A stretch of 64,000 nt of DNA from Myxococcus landrumus (GTDB taxonomy: Bacteria; Myxococcota; Myxococcia; Myxococcales; Myxococcaceae): the NCBI RefSeq assembly GCF_017301635.1, contig NZ_CP071091.1:5592001-5656000 (forward strand), read 5' to 3'. The notes under the pieces are model-generated. The model was not told where the DNA came from, did not search any database, and was given only the letters and a program-made list of their open reading frames with translations. Below are positions 9,161 through 17,783 of the stretch, piece by piece; the stretch's first letter is position 1, and the number at the start of each line of letters is the position of its first letter. The position numbers and the translations under genes were made by a program.

Positions 9161-10129
9161 ATGCGTCCTCCCTGTCGCCCGCTGCCCGCGGATGGCCGCT
9201 TCCTGCAAGCCATCGCCCCCACCCCTCTCGTTCCTGTCCGCTTGGAGGCGGACGGTCCCACCATCTGGTGCAAGCTGGAGTTCCTCAACCCCAGTGGTTC
9301 CACGAAGGACCGCATCGCGCGCTACATGCTGGAGAAGGCGTGGCGCCTGGGCGAGCTGAGCCCTGGTGGCGAAGTGGTGGAGGCCTCCAGCGGCTCGACG
9401 AGCATCGCCCTGGCGCTGGCCAGCGCGCAGATGGGCGTGCGCTTCACGGCGGTGATGCCCGAGGGTGTCACCGGCGAGCGCGTGCTCACCATCCGCGCGT
9501 ATGGCGGCAACGTGGTGCTGGTGCCGAAGGAAGCCGGCGTGCGCGGCGCCATCCTCAAGGCCGAGGAGATTGCTCGCGAGCGCAAGGCCTTCGCGCCTCG
9601 CCAGTTCGAGAACCCGGACAACGCCGAGGCCCATCGCGTGTGGACGGGCCAGGAAGTGCTGTCGCAGATTCCCGGCGGCCTGGTGCACGGCGTGGTGAGC
9701 GGCGTGGGCACGGGCGGCACGGTGGTGGGCCTGTATCAAGCCTTCGCCGAAGCGGGCTGTCCGGTGACGGCGTTCATCGCGCGCCCCATCGCGGGCCTGG
9801 GCTGCGACATCGAGTGCTGCAGCTTCAGCCCTCGCGTCCCCGGCGTGGTGGATGGCATGTCCAAGCTCTACCGCGATGCGGACATGCCGGGCCGCGTGGA
9901 GCTGGACGTGTCGGACGACGAGGCCATGCGCACCGCGCGCGCCCTCATCCGCCGAGGCTTCCCCGTGGGTCCCTCCTCCGGCCTCAACTACGTGGCCGCG
10001 GTGGAAGCGGCGCGTCGGCTGGGTCCGGGCGCGCAGGTGGTGACGGTGTTCCCGGACCGGATGGAGCGCTACTTCTCCACCGAGCTGATTCAGCACCCGC
10101 AGCCCACCCCTCCGGGCGGCGAGACCTAG
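9161..10129 (+). CDS. Cysteine synthase-like PLP-dependent enzyme
   Basis: 322 residues of the fold-type II cysteine synthase/cystathionine beta-synthase family. The PLP lysine is in SGSTKDRIA (about residue 48) and the phosphate loop is GVGTGGT (about 185). The substrate loop, TSGNTG in true O-acetylserine sulfhydrylases, reads SSGSTS here, so the donor substrate may differ. CDIECCS near residue 210 is also unusual. A clear CysK lies at 40542, so this one may be a paralogue with another role (CysM-like, or diaminopropionate- or cystathionine-forming). The flanking genes do not decide it. ATG 9161 follows AGGGAAG. Confidence 0.8.
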   Translation: MRPPCRPLPADGRFLQAIAPTPLVPVRLEADGPTIWCKLEFLNPSGSTKDRIARYMLEKAWRLGELSPGGEVVEASSGSTSIALALASAQMGVRFTAVMPEGVTGERVLTIRAYGGNVVLVPKEAGVRGAILKAEEIARERKAFAPRQFENPDNAEAHRVWTGQEVLSQIPGGLVHGVVSGVGTGGTVVGLYQAFAEAGCPVTAFIARPIAGLGCDIECCSFSPRVPGVVDGMSKLYRDADMPGRVELDVSDDEAMRTARALIRRGFPVGPSSGLNYVAAVEAARRLGPGAQVVTVFPDRMERYFSTELIQHPQPTPPGGET

Positions 10130-10146
10130 AGGCGACAGGAAGCACC

Positions 10147-10170
10147 ACCGGCGCATCCGCTCGCGCCGGT
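10147..10170 (+). terminator. Stem-loop after the PLP gene, probable terminator
   Basis: ACCGGCGC and GCGCCGGT form a perfect 8-bp stem with an 8-base loop, 18 bases after the stop codon. The tail is pyrimidine-rich (GTCCCTTCC) rather than a clean T-run, so termination may be partial. Confidence 0.45.
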
Positions 10171-10210
10171 GTCCCTTCCACTTCACGCGGAGAGGGCGGC
10201 CACGTGCGCG

Positions 10211-10558
10211 ATGTGCGGGGCCGTGCTAGAAGCCCGGGCCGTGCTGGCGCGCGTCTGGCTGTGCCTCTGCCTGCTGCTGTTCGCCCCGATGGAGAGTGGC
10301 CTGAGCCTGGCCCTCTTCGACAGGGCGGACGCGGTCTGCGAGCTGCGTTGTCCAGATGACGATGAGCGTGGCCAGTGCGACTCGGACTGCGCTGACTGCA
10401 CCTGTTGTGGACATGTACGCGCGGTGGCGGCCCCCACCGCGCACCCTCTCCTCTGGCTGGAGGCCTACAGGCCCCAGCTCATCGCCCAGGATGAGGACAC
10501 GCCCGCGTCGGCGGACCCGGACGGCATCCTTCACGTGCCCAAGGCTCGGCACACCTGA
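10211..10558 (+). CDS. Small Cys-rich exported protein at the head of the Czc operon
   Basis: About 115 residues; the start is uncertain (ATG 10211, or GTG 10241 just before the hydrophobic stretch). VWLCLCLLLFAP is a signal-like segment. The following 35 residues hold eight cysteines (CELRCP, CDSDCADCTCCGH). The C-terminal half is acidic and ends in PKARHT. It lies 94 bases before the TolC-like gene of an RND metal-efflux operon. Small exported proteins of this kind sit at the head of such operons, and a periplasmic metal-binding or sensing role is a fair inference. No named family is recognised. Confidence 0.6.
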   Translation: MCGAVLEARAVLARVWLCLCLLLFAPMESGLSLALFDRADAVCELRCPDDDERGQCDSDCADCTCCGHVRAVAAPTAHPLLWLEAYRPQLIAQDEDTPASADPDGILHVPKARHT

Positions 10559-10652
10559 GGAACCGTCCACTGCATTGCACGAGCGCCTCCAGGTGACGTG
10601 TGCCCTCCGGGCACCCGCCTGACGCTCGCTTTCCTTTCGCGAGGTCATCTCC

Positions 10653-11879
10653 GTGCCCAACCTCTCCGCGACGGCGGCCTGTGTGCTCGCCGCGGCCCTC
10701 GTCTGGCCGCGCGCCAGCACCGCCCTTCCTTCCGAGTTGTCCTTCCAAGACGCCCTGGCCCTGGCCCGAGCGCGAGCCCCCGCCTTGCTGGAGGCGGAGG
10801 GCCTCGTCGCCGAGGCCCAGGGCCCCATCGCGGGCACCAGCCCCCTGCTGCGAGAGAACCCCACGCTCAGCGCCGAGGTGGGGCCTCGCAAGCTGGACGC
10901 CGGCAAGCGCGGAACCCAGTTCTCCGTCGGACTCAGCCAGCCCTTCGAGCTGGGTGGCAAGCAAGGCGCGCGACGTGAGTCCGCGCGCGCGGGCCTCGCG
11001 AGGCAGAGCGCCGAGAAGAACGACACCGAGCGCCGCGTGCTCGGCGAAGTGGGCGCGGCCTTCCTCCGCGCGCTCCACGCCCGCGAGCTGTCGCGGTTGA
11101 TGCACGAGACGGAAGAGGCCGCGAAGCACCTGGCCGACTCCACGAAGAAGCGCCTCGACGCGGGAGATGTTCCCGTCGTCGACGCCAACGTGACGCGCGT
11201 GGCGCTCGCCAGGACTCACGCCGCGGCGGCCGTGGCGGAGGGCGAGGAAAGCATCTCGCTCAGCGAGCTGCGCGTGCTCCTGGGGCTCCCCCTCGATGAG
11301 CCCCTCGCGGTGCGAGGCAGCCTCCGGGAGCTCGCGTCGCTTCCGGTGCCCGCGCCGTCGCCCCATGAGCGCGCGGACATCGTCGCGCTGGAGTCAGGAC
11401 TCGCGCAGGCGGAGGCGGAGCTGCGCCTGGGCAGGAGCCAGCGCTGGCCCGACGTCAGCGTGGGCGTGCGCTACGAGAGCGAGGTGGATGAGTCCGCGGT
11501 GCTCGGCACCCTCAGCATGCCGCTGCCTGTCTTCTCGCGAGGACAGGAGGAGACCGTGACGCAGGACGCCCGGGTGCGTCGCCTGCGCACGGCGCTGGAG
11601 ACCGCTCGCAGGGCGCGCGATGTCCAGGTGGAGGCCGCGCGCATTCGCGACACGAAGCGCCAGCAGTCACTCGAGGTCCTCGAGCGCGATGCGCTGCCGC
11701 TCCTGGATGAGAACGAAGCCCTCGCGCGCAAGTCGTACGAGGCCGGGGAGATGGACCTCGCGGAGCTCCTCCTCGTCCGCCGTGAAACCCTCGAGACGCG
11801 CATCGCGCTGCTCGAAAGCCACCTCCAGGCCGCGCTCGCCCGCGTGCAGCTCGCCGTCGAGACAGGAGTCCTGCCATGA
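10653..11879 (+). CDS. TolC-family outer membrane channel, CzcC/CusC-like
   Basis: 408 residues starting at GTG 10653 (GAGG seven bases upstream). An N-terminal signal peptide (VCVLAAALVWPRASTA) is followed by alternating long helices and outer-membrane strand segments with the TolC repeat pattern (ELSFQDALALARARAPALLEA near the start). It would be the outer-membrane exit duct of the tripartite efflux pump encoded by the next two genes. Its stop overlaps the next start (ATGA), so translation is coupled. Length and context fit CzcC/CusC. Confidence 0.9.
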   Translation: MPNLSATAACVLAAALVWPRASTALPSELSFQDALALARARAPALLEAEGLVAEAQGPIAGTSPLLRENPTLSAEVGPRKLDAGKRGTQFSVGLSQPFELGGKQGARRESARAGLARQSAEKNDTERRVLGEVGAAFLRALHARELSRLMHETEEAAKHLADSTKKRLDAGDVPVVDANVTRVALARTHAAAAVAEGEESISLSELRVLLGLPLDEPLAVRGSLRELASLPVPAPSPHERADIVALESGLAQAEAELRLGRSQRWPDVSVGVRYESEVDESAVLGTLSMPLPVFSRGQEETVTQDARVRRLRTALETARRARDVQVEAARIRDTKRQQSLEVLERDALPLLDENEALARKSYEAGEMDLAELLLVRRETLETRIALLESHLQAALARVQLAVETGVLP

Positions 11880-13069
11880 AGCCCTCGTCCCTCATCCTGT
11901 CCACCCTCCTCCTCCTCGCCGCCTGCAAGCGGGAGTCAGCGGGCAAGGAGGATGAACACGCGCACGATGAACACGCCGAGGCCAAGGGCCATGACGAGGA
12001 CCACGACGAGTCCCACGTCCACATCGCACCCGAGATGCTCCGGGACTTGCGTGTCACCACCGCGCCCGCGTCCGCGCGTCCGGGAGGCGACAACGTCACC
12101 GCGCTGGGAGAACTGACCTTCAGCGAGGATGCCTACGCGGAGGTGGCCTCGCCCATCTCCGCCCGCGTGGGCACCGTCTTCGTCACCACGGGCCAGCAGG
12201 TGAAGCAGGGAGAGAAGCTCGCGGAGCTGAGAAGCCCGGAGCTGGGCAAGGCGCGCGCGGCCCTCCAGGCCGCCCAGGCGAAGGCCGCCGCCTCGCGGCA
12301 GACGGCGGAGCGCAAGCGCACCCTCGCCGCCGAGCGCATCGTCGCGCAGAAGGACGTGCAGGCCGCGGACGCGGAGGCCGCCAGCGCCGAGGCGGAGGTC
12401 GCCGCCGCCCGCGCCGAGCTGGTGGCCCTGGGCGCAAGCGAGGACGAGCTGCGAGGAGGCGCGGGCACCCCGGGCTTCATCCTGCGCGCCCCCATCCACG
12501 GCACCGTCATCGAGCGCGACGCACGGATGGGACAGATGGCCGACGCGGAGCATCCCCTCTTTCGCATCGGAGACCTGGGCTCGCTGTGGCTCATCGTCCA
12601 CGCCTTCGAGCGCGACGCCGTGCGCATCCAGAAGGACACCGAGGCACGCGTCACCTTCGCGGCCTTCCCGGGCAAGGAGCTCACCGCGAAGGTGGGCCAC
12701 GTGGGGCAGCGCGTGGATGCGTCCTCGCGCACCATCCCCGTGCGGCTGGTGTTGGACAATCCCGAGGGCCTGCTCAAGCCCGGCATGTCCGCCACCGCGT
12801 CCATTCCCCTGGGCAGCCCCGACGGCACCATCACCACCGTCCCGGCCGCGTCGCTCCAACGGCTGGAGAACGGCTGGGTCGTCTTCCTGCCCACCGCGGA
12901 GCGCGGCTCCTTCGAGCGGCGCGAGGTGGGCCGGGGCCGCACGCTCGGAGACCATGTGGAGATTCTCTCCGGGCTGAAGGTCGGCGAGCAGGTGGTGGTG
13001 GACGGAGCCTTCCTCCTCAAGGCGGAGGTGGAGAAGTCCGCGGGTGGAGGTGACCACCATGGCCACTGA
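11876..13069 (+). CDS. Efflux RND periplasmic adaptor (membrane fusion) protein, CzcB-like lipoprotein
   Basis: 397 residues. The signal peptide ends in the lipobox LLAAC (Cys19), so the protein is probably lipid-anchored. A His/Asp/Glu-rich stretch follows (HAHDEHAEAKGHDEDHDE, about residues 27-46), a likely metal-collecting region. After it come the barrel-sandwich, alpha-hairpin (about 115-180, Ala/Glu-rich) and beta-barrel segments of HlyD/CzcB adaptors. The C-terminus ends in a second His patch (GGGDHHGH). It links the inner-membrane pump to the outer-membrane channel. It overlaps both neighbouring genes. Confidence 0.92.
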   Translation: MKPSSLILSTLLLLAACKRESAGKEDEHAHDEHAEAKGHDEDHDESHVHIAPEMLRDLRVTTAPASARPGGDNVTALGELTFSEDAYAEVASPISARVGTVFVTTGQQVKQGEKLAELRSPELGKARAALQAAQAKAAASRQTAERKRTLAAERIVAQKDVQAADAEAASAEAEVAAARAELVALGASEDELRGGAGTPGFILRAPIHGTVIERDARMGQMADAEHPLFRIGDLGSLWLIVHAFERDAVRIQKDTEARVTFAAFPGKELTAKVGHVGQRVDASSRTIPVRLVLDNPEGLLKPGMSATASIPLGSPDGTITTVPAASLQRLENGWVVFLPTAERGSFERREVGRGRTLGDHVEILSGLKVGEQVVVDGAFLLKAEVEKSAGGGDHHGH

Positions 13070-16000
13070 GCCCCAGAGCTCGCTGGTGGCCCGGGTGCTG
13101 CGCACGTCCTTCGCGCGGCCCGGCCTCACCGTGGTGCTGGCCCTGGCGCTGTCGGCCTTCGGCGCGGTGTCGCTGCATGGGCTGCGCCGCGACGTCTTCC
13201 CGGACCTGTCCGCGCCCATCTTCAACGTCATCGTCCAGAACGCCGCCATGGGCGCGGAGGAGCTGGAGACGGCGGTGGCCATTCCCATGGAGGTCGCTCT
13301 CGCGGGCCTGCCCGAGGTGCGCCGCATCCGCTCCACCTCCCAGTTGGGCGTCACCCAGGTGACGGTGGAGTTCGAGCCCGACGCGGACTACTTCCGCAGC
13401 CGCCAGTACGTCGCGGAGCGCGTCTCCCAGGCCCAGGGCGAGCTGCCCCCCGGCACCGACGCACCGCTCGTCTCCAGCCTCACGGGGCGACTCAACGAGG
13501 TGTTCGAGTTCACCCTCGAAGCGGAGCCCGGCGCCGCGGACCTGATGGCCTTGCGGGACCTGGCCGAGTTCGAGGTGAAGAACCGGCTGCTCGCGGTGCC
13601 CGGCGTCGCGGGCGTGGAGCGGCTGGGCGGCTACCTGCGGCAGTTCCAGGTGCTGCTGGACCCCGACCAGATGGTGGCGCGAGGCATCACCCTGGACGAA
13701 GTGGAGCACGCGCTGGAGGGCGCCAACCTCAACGCCTCCGGCGGCTTCGTGGTGCAGGGCCCGATGGAGTGGACGGTGCGCGCGGTGGGGCGCGCGCAGA
13801 CGGTGGAGGACCTGAACTCGACGGTGGTCGCCCTGCGCGCGGGAACGCCCGTGCTGCTGGCGGACGTGGCCGACGTGCGCGAAGGCCCCGCGGTGCGCCG
13901 AGGCATCGCCCACCGGCTCAAGGGCGAGGTGGTGAGCTGCCGGGTCATCAAGCAGTTCGGCTCGGACACGCAGCTCGTGGCGAAAGGCGTGCGGGAGGCC
14001 ATCCAGGAGTTGTCGGGGGCCATGCCCCAGGGCGTGCAGCTCCGCGTCGTCTATGACCAGTCGGAGCTGGTGGACGCCTCGCTCGGGGGCGTCAGCCGCG
14101 CCATCCTGCTGGGCGCGCTGCTGGTGGTGCTCGTCCTCTTCGGGCTGCTCGGAGACTGGCGCGCGGCGCTCATCGTCACGCTCACCCTGCCCCTGTCCCT
14201 GGCGCTCGCGGGGATTCTGCTGAAGCTCGGCGGCATCGGCATCAACACCATGACGCTGGGCGGGCTGGCCATCGCCGTGGGCCTGCTGGTGGACGCGGCC
14301 ATCATCGTCACGGAGAACATCATCCACGACCTGCGCGAGGGCTCCGGCCGCAGGTCCGTGCGTGAGGAAGCGCTCGCCGCCTCGCTGGAGGTGGGGCGCC
14401 CCATCGCCTTCGCCACGCTCATCGTCGTGTCCGTCTTCATCCCGCTGTTCGCGATGACGGGCATCGAGGGGCGCATGTACCAGCCGCTCGCCGCCGCGGT
14501 GGTGGCGTGCCTCGCCGCGTCGCTGGCCCTGGCCCTCACGCTGGTCCCTGTCGCCTCCGCGCTGCTGCTCAAGGCCCCGCGTCCCGGACAGCCCGAGGAC
14601 GTGTGGCTCATCCGCAAGGTCAAGGAGGTCTACGCGCCCCTGCTGGAGCGCTGCATGCACCGTGCGGGGCTGGTGCGGCTGGTGGCGTTGGTCATCACGA
14701 TTCCCGCGCTGGGCCTCGCCTTCGCGGTGGGCAGCGACTTCATGCCCCGTCTGGACGAAGGCGCGTTCCTGCTCCAGACGGTGCTGCCTCCCGAGGCCTC
14801 GCTCGAGGAGGTGGACCGGCTCAACCACCTGGTGGAGGACGTGCTGCTCGGCTTCCCCGAGGTGGAGGACGTCGTGCGCCGCACCGGGCGCGCGGAGCGC
14901 ACCGAGGACCCGATGCCGCACACGGTGTCGGACGTGCTCGTGGTGCTCAAGAAGGAGCGAGGCCGGGGACTCGAGGCGCTGGAAGAAGCCATGCGCGTGG
15001 CGGTGGCGAGGGTGCCCGGCGTCAACGTGCTCTTCACCACGCCCCTGGGCATGCGCATCGACGAGGGCCTGGGCGGCAGTCCCGCGGACCTGTCCGTGCG
15101 CATCTTCGGCCCGGAGATGGAGACACTCGCCGCGCTGGGAGAGAAGGCGCGCGCCGTCCTCGCGCAGGTGGACGGAGTGGAGGACCTGCGCGTGGAGAAG
15201 CTCAGCGGCCTGCCGCAGCTCCGCATCACCGTGAATCGCGCCGCGGTGGCTCGCGTGGGACTGACGCCGGGCGACGTCATCCGCGCGGTGCGCGTGGGGC
15301 TGGTGGGCGAGGAGTCCTCTCAAGTGTGGCAAGGCCAGCGGAGGCACGACCTGGTGCTGCGGCTGGCGGACCACCGCCGGGGCGACCTTCAAGCACTGCG
15401 CAACCTGCTGGTGGATGGGCATGACGGCACGCGCATCCCGCTCAGCCAGCTGGCCACCATCGAGGAGACCTTCGGTGCGGGCAGCATCCGACGCGAGGCG
15501 GGCAGCCGCCGGCTGGCGGTGGAGGCCAGCGTGTCCGGAAGAGACCTGGGCAGCACCGCGGCCGAGGTGCGGGAGCGGCTGTCGTCGGAGCTGAAGCTGC
15601 CCACCGGCTACTTCATCGACGTGGGCGGCCGCGTGGAGAGCCAGCAGCGCGCCGCGCAGTCCCTGGCCATGGCCATCGCCGTCGCCATCCTCGCGGTGTT
15701 CATCCTGCTCTACCTCGCGCTGGACTCCGTGGCGGAGGCGCTCGTCATCCTCGCCACGCTCCCGGATGCCTTCGTCGGCGGAATCCTCGCGCTGCTGCTC
15801 GCTGGCGAGACGTGGAACGTGTCCAGCCTCGTGGGCCTCATTGGCTTGTTTGGCATCGCGGTGCAGAACGGCCTGGTGCTGGTGTCACAGACCAAGGACC
15901 TGCTCGCGCGTGGCAAACCCTTTGACCAGGCCATCCGTGAAGCCAGCCTGGGCCGCGTGCGCCCCAAGCTGATGACCGCGGCGACCGCCATCCTGGGCCT

Positions 16001-16190
16001 CTTGCCCTTGCTTGTGTTGCCTTTGCACGGGACGGAGATTGAGCGGCCCCTCGCGGTGGTCATGGTCGGTGGACTCGTCACCTCCACGCTCTTCACCCTG
16101 CTGGTGTTGCCCACTTTTTACGCATTTGTGCATGGCGTCAAAGACAGGCTCACGAGAAATGTGGCCGATGAACGGAATGAGGTGTCTTGA
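13059..16190 (+). CDS. czcA: Heavy-metal efflux RND pump, CzcA/CusA family
   Basis: 1043 residues, the full length of an RND pump, with two sets of large periplasmic loops and about 12 helices. GLAIAVGLLVDAAIIVTENI in helix 4 carries the essential proton-relay Asp, and GSDFMPRLDEGAF is the CzcA/CusA family motif in the porter domain. The methionine set that defines Cu/Ag-specific CusA is not evident, so divalent ions (Zn, Co, Cd) seem at least as likely as copper. The start at ATG 13059 is chosen because GGAGGTGA lies five bases upstream. It overlaps the adaptor gene by 11 bases. The last 150 bases of the gene are less GC-rich than the rest. Confidence 0.92.
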   Translation: MATEPQSSLVARVLRTSFARPGLTVVLALALSAFGAVSLHGLRRDVFPDLSAPIFNVIVQNAAMGAEELETAVAIPMEVALAGLPEVRRIRSTSQLGVTQVTVEFEPDADYFRSRQYVAERVSQAQGELPPGTDAPLVSSLTGRLNEVFEFTLEAEPGAADLMALRDLAEFEVKNRLLAVPGVAGVERLGGYLRQFQVLLDPDQMVARGITLDEVEHALEGANLNASGGFVVQGPMEWTVRAVGRAQTVEDLNSTVVALRAGTPVLLADVADVREGPAVRRGIAHRLKGEVVSCRVIKQFGSDTQLVAKGVREAIQELSGAMPQGVQLRVVYDQSELVDASLGGVSRAILLGALLVVLVLFGLLGDWRAALIVTLTLPLSLALAGILLKLGGIGINTMTLGGLAIAVGLLVDAAIIVTENIIHDLREGSGRRSVREEALAASLEVGRPIAFATLIVVSVFIPLFAMTGIEGRMYQPLAAAVVACLAASLALALTLVPVASALLLKAPRPGQPEDVWLIRKVKEVYAPLLERCMHRAGLVRLVALVITIPALGLAFAVGSDFMPRLDEGAFLLQTVLPPEASLEEVDRLNHLVEDVLLGFPEVEDVVRRTGRAERTEDPMPHTVSDVLVVLKKERGRGLEALEEAMRVAVARVPGVNVLFTTPLGMRIDEGLGGSPADLSVRIFGPEMETLAALGEKARAVLAQVDGVEDLRVEKLSGLPQLRITVNRAAVARVGLTPGDVIRAVRVGLVGEESSQVWQGQRRHDLVLRLADHRRGDLQALRNLLVDGHDGTRIPLSQLATIEETFGAGSIRREAGSRRLAVEASVSGRDLGSTAAEVRERLSSELKLPTGYFIDVGGRVESQQRAAQSLAMAIAVAILAVFILLYLALDSVAEALVILATLPDAFVGGILALLLAGETWNVSSLVGLIGLFGIAVQNGLVLVSQTKDLLARGKPFDQAIREASLGRVRPKLMTAATAILGLLPLLVLPLHGTEIERPLAVVMVGGLVTSTLFTLLVLPTFYAFVHGVKDRLTRNVADERNEVS

Positions 16191-16289
16191 GAGGTAGGCA
16201 CAACACTTCAAAGCGTGCCTTCGGCAACTTTCACCCCAAAGCTTCGACAATTTCGTGTCTCTACATTCCTCTCTCACCGGGGCCCCAAC

Positions 16290-17105
16290 ATGAGCATCCG
16301 TCTTTCCACTGCCACTTCGGCGCGCACGACGGCCACGGCCACCAGCACCTCTGTCTCCGCTCCTCCCGCGGGCCTTCGCAAGGGCGACAGCGGCCCGAAG
16401 GTGAAGCAACTTCAAGATGCCTTCGTTCAGTTGGGCTACATGACGAAGGCCCAGGTGGCCTCGGGCCCGGGCATCTTTGGCTCGCAGACTGAAGCTGCGT
16501 TGAAAAAGTTCCAGGGTGACAAAAACCTCCCCACCACCGGCTACTACGGTGAGCAGAGCCAGGCGGCGCTGAAGAAGGCGCTGACGAAGCCCACCACGCC
16601 GACGACGCCCACCACGCCGGGCAGCAAGCCCGCCGTCATCAGCGCGCCCTCGCCCAACTCCGACTCGCGCAACGGGACGGACATCGACTCCATCGTGATG
16701 CACCACACCGCCTCCAACGACGGCAAGGCGGACCTGTCGTGGATGCGCAACCCGAAGAGCGGCGTGTCGGCGCACTACATGGTGGACCGCGACGGAAAGA
16801 TTTATCAGCTCGTCGGTGACGAGAAGCGCGCGTGGCATGCCGGCAAGAGCCAGCTCCACGGCGTCCCCACGGACATGAACGCCCGCTCCATCGGCATCGA
16901 AATCGTCAACGATGGCAGCGGCAAGACGCCCTTCACCGAGGCGCAGTACAAGGCCCTCACGCAGCTCACCAGCCACCTGAAGCAGAAGTACGACGTGCCC
17001 ATGAAGAACATCGTGGGCCACGCCGACGTGGCGGTGCCCAAGGGCCGCAAGAACGACCCGGCCCCCAACTTCGACTGGGCGCGCCTGCGCAAGGGCATCT
17101 CCTGA
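16290..17105 (+). CDS. N-acetylmuramoyl-L-alanine amidase with peptidoglycan-binding domain
   Basis: 271 residues from ATG 16290; the frame is open to 16215. A Ser/Thr/Ala-rich head (1-30) precedes a PG_binding_1 domain (about 32-92, LRKGDSGPKVKQLQ and GIFGSQTEAALKKFQ). A Thr-Pro linker follows, then an Amidase_2 domain (about 125-270). Zn ligands and catalytic residues are visible: MHHTAS, RAWHAG, IGIEIVND, GHADVAVPKGRKNDP. The enzyme would cut the MurNAc-L-Ala bond. No convincing signal peptide is present, as in phage endolysins, so export would need a holin or another route. No other phage gene is nearby. It starts 100 bases after the RND pump in an AT-richer gap. Confidence 0.9.
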   Translation: MSIRLSTATSARTTATATSTSVSAPPAGLRKGDSGPKVKQLQDAFVQLGYMTKAQVASGPGIFGSQTEAALKKFQGDKNLPTTGYYGEQSQAALKKALTKPTTPTTPTTPGSKPAVISAPSPNSDSRNGTDIDSIVMHHTASNDGKADLSWMRNPKSGVSAHYMVDRDGKIYQLVGDEKRAWHAGKSQLHGVPTDMNARSIGIEIVNDGSGKTPFTEAQYKALTQLTSHLKQKYDVPMKNIVGHADVAVPKGRKNDPAPNFDWARLRKGIS

Positions 17106-17390
17106 GCCCAGGCCGTTGAGGTGCCCGGCGGGCTGACGTGCGTGTCCCCTGGCGAGCACCCGCGGGGGGACACCACGCCGGACGTCTCGTGCGTCGGTGA
17201 ACAGCCGAGCATCACTCCGCCCATCACAGTGTGATGACCCCTGTTACAGGGATGCGGGGCCAGACACAGCGCCCCTGACGGGTATCCGCCGTCAGTTCGG
17301 GGAGTTGTGTCTTTCATCGATGTGGCCTGGGGCTTGCTGAACGGGACCTCGATTCGTGGCGGCACTCATCGCGCCACGTCGAGGTCCAAC
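17106..17390 (+). other. Intergenic region before the metal-binding lipoprotein operon
   Basis: 285 bases without a gene. It holds a GTCCCC/GGGGAC hairpin near 17144-17171, a possible terminator for the amidase. It also holds two adjacent perfect palindromes at 17222-17251, described separately, and a GC-rich leader. No small gene is convincing. Confidence 0.5.
17222..17251 (+). promoter_or_regulatory. Double palindrome shared with the copper sigma gene
   Basis: CATCACA-G-TGTGATG (17222-17236) is a perfect 7+1+7 palindrome. Two bases further on lies CCCTGT-T-ACAGGG (17239-17251), a 6+1+6 palindrome. The core TCACAnTGTGATG, six bases, then GTTACA recurs upstream of the CorE-like gene (26474-26500, minus strand) with identical spacing. 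GTTACA ends 143 bases before this operon's start codon. This is a likely operator/promoter pair for copper genes; the binding protein is unknown. Confidence 0.6.
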
Positions 17391-17783
17391 ATGCGTCCCT
17401 TCTTGTGTGTACTCGCGAGCGTCTTCACGCTCGCCGCCTGTGCTTCCGAGCCCAGGCGGCTCGCCCCATCGGTGGACCCCTCGAGCCCCGATGCGCCCGA
17501 GGCTCCGCCCGCCGCCCTCCCAAGCGCGCTCGCGGCCCCGCCCTCCACGCCTCCGCCCGCCGCGCCTTCACAGCCGCACGCGCATCCTCCGGAAGCCAAC
17601 ACTTCCTCCGGCCAGGATGCGGGCACCGCCGCCTACGCGTGCCCGATGCACCCCGAGGTCCAGTCCGACAAGCCCGGCGAGACGTGCCCCAAGTGCGGCA
17701 TGAAGCTGACGCCGACGAAGGGCCAGGACGCGGGCACTGACGGTGGGCATGGGGGACACGGCGGGCACGGAGGGCATCCGTGA
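17391..17783 (+). CDS. Lipoprotein with heavy-metal-binding domain
   Basis: 130 residues from ATG 17391. The lipobox is LAAC (Cys19). A long Pro/Ala-rich linker is followed by the heavy-metal-binding zinc-ribbon-like motif CPMHPEV...CPKCGMKL (about residues 84-105). The tail is GGHGGHGGHGGHP. The same Cys-Met-His module occurs twice in the copper ATPase at 21918. The protein probably binds Cu(I) or a similar ion on the periplasmic face and hands it to its operon partners. The stop overlaps the next gene's GTG start. Confidence 0.85.
   Translation: MRPFLCVLASVFTLAACASEPRRLAPSVDPSSPDAPEAPPAALPSALAAPPSTPPPAAPSQPHAHPPEANTSSGQDAGTAAYACPMHPEVQSDKPGETCPKCGMKLTPTKGQDAGTDGGHGGHGGHGGHP

Noticed and set aside
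13017-15422. An 801-codon open frame on the minus strand
   Set aside because: Antisense to the RND pump; composition is His/Arg/Gln-rich and no motif is present.
17222-17236. A CRP/FNR-type binding site
   Set aside because: The half-sites are in reverse order and one base apart (TCACA-n-TGTGA), not TGTGA-N6-TCACA.
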